Source of the DNA: Brienomyrus brachyistius
Lineage: Eukaryota > Chordata > Actinopteri > Osteoglossiformes > Mormyridae
DNA: 64,000 nucleotides
Reading direction: 5' to 3'
Assembly (NCBI RefSeq): GCF_023856365.1
Contig: NC_064549.1
Span: 7,023,608-7,087,607, forward strand
The position numbers and the translations under genes are program-made. Position 1 is the first letter of the stretch. Each line of letters begins with the position of its first letter. The notes under the pieces were generated by a model. It was not told where the DNA came from and did no database searches. It saw nothing but the letters and a program-made list of their open reading frames with translations. Below are positions 56,465 to 64,000 of the stretch, piece after piece.

Positions 56465-56700
56465 GATTGATACTTTATTTATCCCCATGAGGAAATTCTC
56501 TTTATACCTCCCCTCAGCTTACTCTCTGTTGGTGAGAACAATCTTGCTGTGAAAGCCAGCCACATGTGGCAGCACCCAGGGAACTGGGGATTAAGGGCCT
56601 TGCTCAAGGACCCAGCGCTGTGACAAGGCTGGGCTCAAACCAGCAACCTACTGACAACAAGCAAAGGGGCTTAGCCCACTGAGCCACATGCTGCCCGTGA
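56465..56700 (-). repeat. Fish tRNA-like dispersed repeat
   Basis: ATACTTTATTTATCCCCATG at the left, GATTAAGGGCCTTGCTCAAG centrally, and TTAGCCCACTGAGCCACATG then CTGCCCG at the right. The minus strand has a tRNA-like head. Related to 14,585-14,800. Confidence 0.65.
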
Positions 56701-57039
56701 TGTAGATAACTGAAGGACTTGGTAGTACCACAAAGTAAAGTGCATGATGGTTATGGAACCGGACCACTTCCACTCAATGGCCCGGCACCTAGGAACACGC
56801 AACATGTAAGAACAGGTCTAGGCTCCCCTCCTGCACCACTTAGCCCAACGGTGCCACTTCTCTTCACCGAGGTGCCCTTTTAGTGCTTTTCGGACCTGAT
56901 GAGGTTCTTCCACATTCAGCACAAGGCAATGAATATCTACAGTACGTGTCATGATGGACTAAAGACGCAGAGGCTGTGCCACTCTCAAGAGCCACCTCAA
57001 AGAATGTGGCCCAAGTGTGCTTTCAACTGTTCAGTGTTT

Positions 57040-57610
57040 TCAGCAGACTTCTAGGCTGATGAAGGAAGTCTGCGGACTCCTCAAGGTCCACCACTTGTGC
57101 ACCTCAGTCTATCACCCCAACATTAAATGATTCAATCGGATGCTTTGACCAGTCATAGTCGTGATGGTTGATATTGGGATGATATGGTGTCTTATGTGAT
57201 GTTTTGAAGTCCAGAGAATTCATCCCATACAGACTCATCTTTTCATGGTAACCCTGGAGCTTGCTGTGACCCCAAGAGAGGAAGGTCAAAATTGTCCAGA
57301 ATTTTCCCAGTCACTAAGAATTGGGTCATACCTGGAATGGTGGAGTGCTATTGCTACCTTGTACCCAACTCCTCTACAGCCCCATCCCTTGCCCAGAAAG
57401 GCCAGTGCAACCATGTATGGTGAAACAAGAACACCAGACCTGCCTGCCAACGATTGAAAAAGTCATTTTCATCCTCATCACTGACCACGCACCTCTGAAT
57501 GATTCACTGGCTTTTCACCCTATAAGACTTCGGTTTTACAATGCAGCACAGTTCAGGGGCCGCCCATGGAAATGCTCTTGGCCTCTTGCCACCATGAGGA
57601 GTGTCCCTCA
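57040..57610 (+). pseudogene. Ty3/gypsy pol scraps (integrase, RNase H)
   Basis: Around 57,047-57,145 a frame encodes TSRLMKEVCGLLKVHHL and then a TSVYHP motif, the end of an integrase core. Around 57,460-57,605 another frame reads FILITDHAPL, and a shifted frame ends in a GAAHGNA block, both typical of the RNase H end of gypsy pol. About 300 bases lie between, too few for a reverse transcriptase. Integrase lies upstream of RNase H, the reverse of the usual gypsy order. Dead by stops and frameshifts. Confidence 0.6.
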
Positions 57611-57639
57611 TCCACAAATTAGATGATGAATAGTTATAG

Positions 57640-60215
57640 TGGTTCCCTCTTGCAGTACAAAGACGTGTGGTTAATGAAATTGACATCTCTAAATTGTTCC
57701 ATTGCATATGGAAGTTCATTTGACATAAGGCAAACGAATAACAAAAAAGTTCATGAAACGGATCCTTTGAAAAACACATTTAAGTGTGACCATGTGACAT
57801 TAAAATATCTTGACCAAGTACTATTACTAATAAAAAAAGTGGAAGTCATTGAACATTCAGACATGTAAGTTATCATTTAAAAGGCACAATTTAGACCAGT
57901 GACTGCAGAGACCGTGACTTGTCCAGAGGCAGAACGATATGGGCTATGATTTCCAGCACTGCATACATAAATGGCTCACATCACAGAAGCCGTTTGATTG
58001 GAATGATCATCTGTTACAGTCTAAGTAAATAAGTTTGGGTGGATCTGGAAAAGCTGTGATTTTGGGCTGAAGTTGATCATGTTCATAAACTGAGGTATAA
58101 CTTCTTCAGGTTACCTTCAATGTTTCCTTCAATATTTCTCTACAGACTCTGCTTCACACAGAAGGCTTTTAAAATTTTGTTTGACTCAACCATGCCGTCC
58201 CCTGTGCTTGGCCTTCATTCCATATCATCGTGTTATATTTCATGTGTGCAGGCACTGCAATCTACAATTTTACAATAACCTTCACCCAACTACAAAGATG
58301 TCAAAGTTTTGATATTCAACTCTTCTTTTTCACATTTTTAACTTTCCGTTTCTCTCTCATCTGGCAAAGTGGCCAATGTTTTATGCATTATATCTTCCAA
58401 GCTCAGCACATTAGTCATGAAAATGCAAAAAAGTACAATGCATTGATTGATACCTAAACACGAAGTTGCTTCTGCATTTTCATGTTTAATCAAATGGCAG
58501 CTCGAATTTATGCCAGAAGTATTCCTGTCTACTGTGTTACATTTAAGCTTTCTTGTTGAATATTCAAAACTATTGATACAATTTGTAATAGAAGCACATT
58601 TAATTCCCATAACATAGATCATTCTTCTGGGTATTGTCCCAGAAGGTATATATCCACTTCTCTATAGTAAATACTCTATCCATTTTTCCCTCCTTCCACT
58701 TGTTCCAAACTCTCATGCTGGATAACTACACTTGTCCATTAATGAGCTGGGACAGAACAGTGAGCTTTTATGGAAAAGTTATTTATATGAGTGAGCCACC
58801 ATTGTTTCAGTAGCTTTATAAGAGGCAGCTCTTAGGTGAAAAGCATCTAGTTCATACCCATTTACAAACAGACGGTAAGACAAGTGGGAGAATTTGCAGC
58901 AGCAAAGACTGAAGGCACAACATACACATTGTTATATAGAAATACAAGATATATTCTTGCAATTCCATTCTTGTAACTGCCCTGGAATCACATTACAGGC
59001 ATTGGTGTTAAATATATTAAATGTAAAGCCTCTCTAACCATCACGATATTCACATTTTATATAAACTGAGAGATAGAAAAAAAAAACCATGTATTGCTTC
59101 TTGTTGGAATGTGTCGCAAAATCAGGACGGTTGCTTTGCTAAATTAGGTAACATCTATTTAAATGATGTTCCTCTAATTCCATCAAACAAGAATGGCAGT
59201 GTCAAATACACTGGATATGGTGCTGATCAGCTCAAACAAACGCAGAAAGAGGTCACATTGGTCTATACTGGATGTCCAAACAGTATTTAAATTCCATTGG
59301 CTGGTGAACTGTTTAGTCATTAACCGTTTGCTAATACTTGCACCCACCCCTCATACCCCTGGGTATGCAGTAGGTGTCTGTTAAATTAATGGCTGTGTGT
59401 AGCTAACAATGCTGGTTATCAAATCATGACGTATACCAGCTTTTGGATCAGATGAGCCTTTATTTGCAGAATATAGTGGCTTAAGTATTCTAAACATAAA
59501 ATCAATGATCCTTAGATAATTAGTGATAGATACATAGAAAGATAGATTATTGCTAATGAAGAACTGTTATGGTAGCTGGCTGCAGAGTACTGTACATTGG
59601 TGAAGTGCTTTTTTATTACGTTGGACAAGGCGGTCGCTCTTACAATACATTTGTTTATAACTAGGATCATGATTGTTTGCTTAATACCTCTAGGGCAGCA
59701 GATTCAAGTCCTGGTTTTTCTTGTTTTTAAGTGTTACGTAGGACCTGTATAAGACGAGTTTCACTGACGCGTTAGGAAAACGCCATGCGCTTTCCCCATA
59801 TTTAGTAACCTATGCATGATACCTACAGTAATATCTTGAATAAAATATATTATACCCATCTTTACATATATTACCTTTTATTATAGGTAAAAATATGTCA
59901 GTGTATAGACAGCAACTATTCGTCATACGAACTCGAAACTTTTATGCAGCAATAAAATTACAATTCAAGTTTAAACAATTTCTTCTTGTTATAATTGTTA
60001 GTAATTTTAGGATTTTTATCATAATTGTTCGACAATTTGCACAATATATTTGGGAGCCAGGTTTGCCACAGTGTTGCATCGGACAAATATTTTGTATATT
60101 ATTACATTGTGTCACTCTGATCATTGCTGGTTTAATAGGTGTTTCCTGCGCTTTAAATATGTACTACGCATTTGTATTTGATGGGAAGGGGAGCTCGGAT
60201 TGTGCTGTTGTCCTG
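57640..60215. other. Unique DNA upstream of the promoter
   Basis: No repeat family or exon recognised. Open frames up to 128 codons (59,895-60,281) have no similarity, and that one runs into the promoter. Confidence 0.4.
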
Positions 60216-60217
60216 AC

Positions 60218-60628
60218 AACCAATAAGGGAGTATCATCAGCATTTTGGGTTGGGGGCGGGTGGAGGGGGGGGGAGAGGTAGAGCCGAGCGATGTATAGCG
60301 AAGGGTGCAAACGAGAGAGCGCGCGACCGAAGAAGAGCGAGAGCGCGCCGTTTTCCTCCTCGCGCAGCCATAACTGTGCTTTTACTCCTCCGAGACACAC
60401 CATCTTTTAGTTTAACCAGAAGAGACTCTGACGACGTTTTGCAGAATCGTCCTTTTAAATGAAGATATTCTTTCCTTTGGTTCTTCCAGTGCCCATTCTT
60501 TTATGTAACAAACTCAAAGCAGCTATATTGTGCAGGATTTACTATTACTTTTGGTACCGAACTTTAGCATCTTCGAAAATCTCTGACGTTTTCCCGGATT
60601 TGTCAATCACCATTCTCTGCCGGGCGCG
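60218..60628 (+). promoter_or_regulatory. CpG-rich promoter and 5' leader of lsamp
   Basis: GC and CpG rise sharply at 60,240-60,370 against an AT-rich background. A CCAAT box is at 60,220-60,224 and an Sp1-type GGGGCGGG at 60,253-60,260; there is no good TATA box, so initiation is probably dispersed. The leader contains ATGs at 60,291 (39-codon ORF) and 60,459 (57-codon ORF, listed separately). The transcription start cannot be fixed from sequence. Confidence 0.7.
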
Positions 60629-60632
60629 ATGA
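60459..60632 (+). CDS. Upstream ORF overlapping the lsamp start
   Basis: A 57-codon ORF in the 5' leader starting at a weak-context ATG (T at -3, A at +4). The product begins [15 protein letters not shown], hydrophobic like a signal peptide, and ends in CRAR. Its TGA at 60,630-60,632 overlaps the preferred main start, forming TGATG. This arrangement could reduce or couple translation of the main ORF through termination and reinitiation. Whether it is translated is unknown, and the peptide matches no family I know. Confidence 0.4.
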   Translation: MKIFFPLVLPVPILLCNKLKAAILCRIYYYFWYRTLASSKISDVFPDLSITILCRAR

Positions 60633-60783
60633 TGGTCGGAAGGAGATGGTATCGGAGGCAGTTACAAGCGACGTTTTTCAGACTGCTGTATCTTATTCCA
60701 ACAGGGCTTCCTGTCCGAAGTGTGGATGTGCAGAGGACAACCGACAACATAACAATTCGCCAGGGTGATACAGCGGTTATCAG
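60632..60783 (+). CDS. lsamp: LSAMP (IgLON) first coding exon
   Basis: Encodes the amino end of limbic system-associated membrane protein, a GPI-anchored cell-surface adhesion molecule with three Ig domains that guides neurite growth. Residues 1-27 are a signal peptide (basic start MVGRRWYRR, hydrophobic FFRLLYLI), then LPVRSVD and [13 protein letters not shown], the first strands of Ig domain 1, with a glycosylation sequon at N39. [10 protein letters not shown] and the DNIT...RQGDTA block match LSAMP better than NTM, OPCML or NEGR1. The exon ends in CAG|GTAGGA, splitting an arginine codon after two bases, where the first Ig domain continues in the next exon. An ATG three bases earlier (60,629) is in frame; the second is preferred for its A at -3, G at +4 and an MV start like the mammalian protein. 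An in-frame TGA at 60,584 bounds the ORF upstream. The remaining exons lie outside the window. Confidence 0.92.
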
Positions 60784-61330
60784 GTAGGACGAGACACAAC
60801 TTTTTTTTTTAGTTGATCTGTTCTGATGCTTCAATTTTTTTTGCATGCTTGCATATATAGAACATAGATCTAACATCAGTTTGTGTTTTTTAAAAAATCT
60901 GATTTTGAAAATATTACATATATGCATACGAAGCAAACATTTTGCATTATATAATAGATCTACGCCCGGCAAGCCAACTAGTCTTGCATTTCAGCTAAAC
61001 TATTAAGTTTTGGTAAAGAATCATGCCATATGGCGCTGTAATATGGTTGTTTGTATTTTTGCCATTATTTGGAATACTGATCTTGTAATCGGAATTGCTA
61101 TATTTAGTATGCTGGTCGACATACATTCGGTTTTTTTCGTGCTTATATGCAGTATGATTGGTTATCAGCAGGCTATTTCATCAGTTTATGTGGGAGTTGT
61201 TATCATCCTGTCCTATATCGGAAGCATTTGATCGTTATTTGCTGCATATGTTTCCGTGCATCGATTCAGGGCATTTATACACCAGTTATAAAAAAAACAA
61301 TCTTAAAATGGTTCCACAAGATATACTCGC

Positions 61331-61357
61331 ATTTGTTTGTTTGTTTGTTTGTTTGTT
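61331..61357. repeat. (TTTG)n microsatellite
   Basis: About six to seven TTTG units in intron 1. Confidence 0.95.
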
Positions 61358-63160
61358 TATGCGCACATACGAAAATTTTTCTATTTGTCAGCGGGATCTG
61401 TAGATGAATGTTTTCCAGCATTCAGTTTAATCTGACGCTCAGCTGTAATATAATTGCGTTGAATAAAATTAGGTAATTATCAATCCTGGTTTTTCAGCAT
61501 GTTACAGTTTATGCTTAATGTTGTAACTATATAGGACTGTGCGTGGAAAAAAAAAACTTCGGGAGCATACGAAAATTTGGCATCGAGGATACAAATTCAT
61601 TTATAATTTGTAAGCTAGGTTACTAGTTCAGCTTGCGATTCATCTTGTATATGGAAAACATCCTGCTGCTCACCGCTGAAAACACTGAATATAGTAATTT
61701 AAATTAATTTCATTTCATTCATTCATTTACACTGCTCAGATTGAATATTTTACTGTAAATAAATCAAATGCATACTTCTGCATTACTGTTTCAGTTAATC
61801 ATTTTTTGGATGTAGATGCTTATTAAGAGCTACCAACTATTACTATGATTAAGTCGATGTGTTTCTAACGTACTATATGTACTTAATATGATGTTTAATG
61901 AATCCCATTATAGCCTGTAGATTGACCATAAACTGATGAAAATACCAACAGTACTAGAAATATCTAAAGTCATTAGTACTATGACAAATGTAGTCTGAAT
62001 AAGACTAATTATTTTTGGGTTTATATAATTCACAAGTCAATGCACAAATCAATATTCACTTCACATATTTACATTTTACCAGTATACCAATTTCAGCAAA
62101 TTTAGCCAACAAATTCATTCATATGAAAAACCGTAATTAATTTTATCGATCAATATTCCACCTTTTATGAGTACAGTACCTAGCAAATAATGCTGCGTTG
62201 CAACCATAATCTAGTAAACCGTACTATAGTTTGTGTGAAATGCAACGTTATCTAGTTACACTTCAGGCAAAGAAGCGCAGAAAGTGAGTGTATTATATTA
62301 CACACAATTATTTATTCTGTTTTACTAGCACTTTTAAAGGCATGTTTTGCTTAAACGGTGCTTTATTTCCAAGCAACATGTATTTTCCTGTTATATTTTA
62401 CTGGAACAATTTTGTTTAATTACTCTGCTCAAAAGTATCACAGCAAGGTCGTTAGACTTACACGTGAAGTCTTCTTACTAAATCCATATTAATGTAAGTT
62501 ATCCTACTGACAGATTTTCATTTGTTTTTTCCAGAAATTCTGGGAGATTGGACACATAATGAATAGCTTGGGTGCACCAATGTGCAAATGAAATAATGTT
62601 GCCACTGTAATTTATAGCTCGCGAACTGATGTACACATATTGATGTATGTACGTAATAGGTATCATTTGTTGCTTTGATCAAATAAGCAAAATGGAGCAA
62701 CTTGATTAAACTGATACTTTGAACATGTATAGTTCACTCTGTGACATCAGGGGTTATTATTCGTCATCATGTAGCGCACATAGGCGATCACCAGGTGAAA
62801 AGTTCAGTAACGTGTCCATCTATAGACTTTCATACTGATCTGGAGCCTTTGTAGTGAAGCATAGAGGGTACAGCGTAGAGAGCTGGAATTAGTGACAAGT
62901 CGCTAACAGCAGTTGTACTATACTATCACCGATAATGTTTAGATGTAAATTTAAGGTTCTTCTGATGAAAGATGCTTTGACATTCTTGTTAAGGTATCAG
63001 TAACAGAGCTATCCTTTTCTCTTTGAGGGAATTTATAAATTCCAGTTTCATTGATGGATTGGACTTTTATTCTTTTGTTCCAAAATAGTGATATTTGGGT
63101 GTCAACAAGTCCCTGTGTTTCCGTTTCGTATAATTATACTGTAAAAGAACACATACTCCA

Positions 63161-63189
63161 TGGAGTATAGTCGGATGAACTATACTCCA
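63161..63189. repeat. Perfect 11-bp hairpin
   Basis: TGGAGTATAGT and ACTATACTCCA enclose a 7-base loop. It is preceded by CTCCA, which can pair with the 5' side as well. Confidence 0.8.
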
Positions 63190-64000
63190 GTCCATATTCC
63201 AGTTGTTGGGGGGGGGCAGCTGCTTCTTTTGCCCGGACCATTTAATGTGCCCCCTTCTGAGGCTCTAAGTGTGTCTCTTCAACAACTGGCAATCATTCAA
63301 AATTTACAGAGCTCTCCCCAAGTCGACAGAATTTCCCCTCCACCGCCCTACATCCCGCACCCCCAATTCAAGCACCGAACCCTCGGAGTCTCTGCACTGT
63401 ACTGCCAGTCGGTAAATGTCAGTTCATGTCTTTGCATTTGGAGGGAACCGCAGGATCCAGAGGAAAGCGGCGCAACACGACGCGAGATTAAGCTCTGGAA
63501 GTATGCGACAGTGCTACCCATTGTGCTGCCTGCTGCAGTCACAGGGATGGTTGCAGTGGCATTAGTAGTATTAGTATTAGTATAGTAGTTGTATAGTAGT
63601 AGTGATCAATGCTGCTGTTCACGTTTGGATTGTTGGAAAATTAGCCAAAATCTCTATTGAGCAGTAAAAGAATGACTGATGATGGCAGATTATAAGGCAC
63701 CTTCTGTTTATGCAATAGAGTAAATAAAATATCAGAAAATTAATGAATGTCGAGCTTTCATTGATTTTGTTCTAATGAAAAGTGTTTAAATTAAATTAAA
63801 CGGAATTAATTTATAATTATTAGTAGTGCAGTAGTAATAGGGTGAGGAGGTGCAGAAGGAGGAAGAGGACAAGTTGCATAAGTTTTATTTTAAAAATGCA
63901 TTTGAACTTTTGCAGAGGAATAATATAGCAGGAGATATAAGTGGATAAGTGTATCCTTCATGATTTGTGCTTTTCCGATTTATTTCACAAGACTCTTTCA

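Larger units (their letters stand above)
60784..64000 (+). other. lsamp: lsamp intron 1, 5' part
   Basis: Begins GTAGGAC at the donor. AT-rich, with (TTTG)n at ~61,331-61,357, a hairpin at 63,161-63,189 and a short SINE-like minus-strand stretch near 63,500. LSAMP first introns are very long in other vertebrates, so the lack of exon 2 here is expected. The 141-codon frame at 63,160-63,585 is low-complexity (proline, valine and leucine runs) and has no domain. Confidence 0.8.

Noticed and set aside
59895..60281. 128-codon ORF just upstream of the promoter
   Set aside because: Mostly hydrophobic AT-rich translation with no family match, and it runs into the CpG-rich promoter. No splice or start context support.
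63160..63585. 141-codon ORF in lsamp intron 1
   Set aside because: Begins at a hairpin, low-complexity tail of valine and leucine, no domain, and the region near 63,500 looks like a minus-strand SINE piece. Not supported as a gene.

Overview
The window looks like nuclear DNA from a ray-finned (teleost-type) fish; the species cannot be read from it. The evidence is an intron-interrupted vertebrate gene, AT-rich non-coding DNA, many microsatellites, and a repeat load dominated by fish-type Tc1/mariner transposons, hAT miniature elements, L2-like LINEs, Ty3/gypsy LTRs and a tRNA-derived SINE with an (ATGG)n tail.

Only one host gene is recognised, at the right end on the + strand. A CpG-rich, TATA-less promoter (about 60,218-60,628) leads into the first coding exon of an IgLON cell-adhesion gene, best matched by LSAMP (limbic system-associated membrane protein). 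The exon encodes the signal peptide and the start of Ig domain 1, ends in a CAG|GTAGGA splice donor at 60,783, and is followed by at least 3.2 kb of intron 1. The 5' leader holds a 57-codon upstream ORF whose stop overlaps the start codon as TGATG. The roughly 60 kb upstream holds no other recognisable protein-coding exon, which fits a gene-poor upstream flank.

Layout: 0-5.9 kb, transposase relic, foldback repeat, unique AT-rich DNA, a (CA)n-ended repeat and a hAT-like copy. 5.9-8.7 kb, a Tc1 element split by a stack of nested insertions. 9-16 kb, Tigger-like, hAT-like and SINE copies plus an internally deleted Tc1. 17-19 kb, a second nested Tc1 with an LTR at its edge and a minisatellite-bearing MITE inside. 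19.5-24.6 kb, SINE pieces, a hAT element with a perfect 8-bp duplication and a 575-bp inverted-repeat element. 25.2-26.9 kb, a LINE fragment whose coding sequence has become a 47-bp minisatellite of about 28 units. 27-42 kb, Tigger-like, Tc1, gypsy, LINE and SINE relics and a solo LTR with a 5-bp duplication. 43.8-46.5 kb, LINE endonuclease and reverse-transcriptase relics. 47-57.6 kb, microsatellites, a SINE inside an (ATT)n tract, a degenerate Tc1, a 27-bp minisatellite and gypsy pol scraps. 57.6-60.2 kb, mostly unique DNA up to the promoter.

No transposable-element ORF is intact, so all look inactive. Several unique AT-rich blocks and CTCF-like motifs could be regulatory for the downstream gene, but this is inference. 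Family assignments rest on motif recognition and memory of fish repeats, not on a search.
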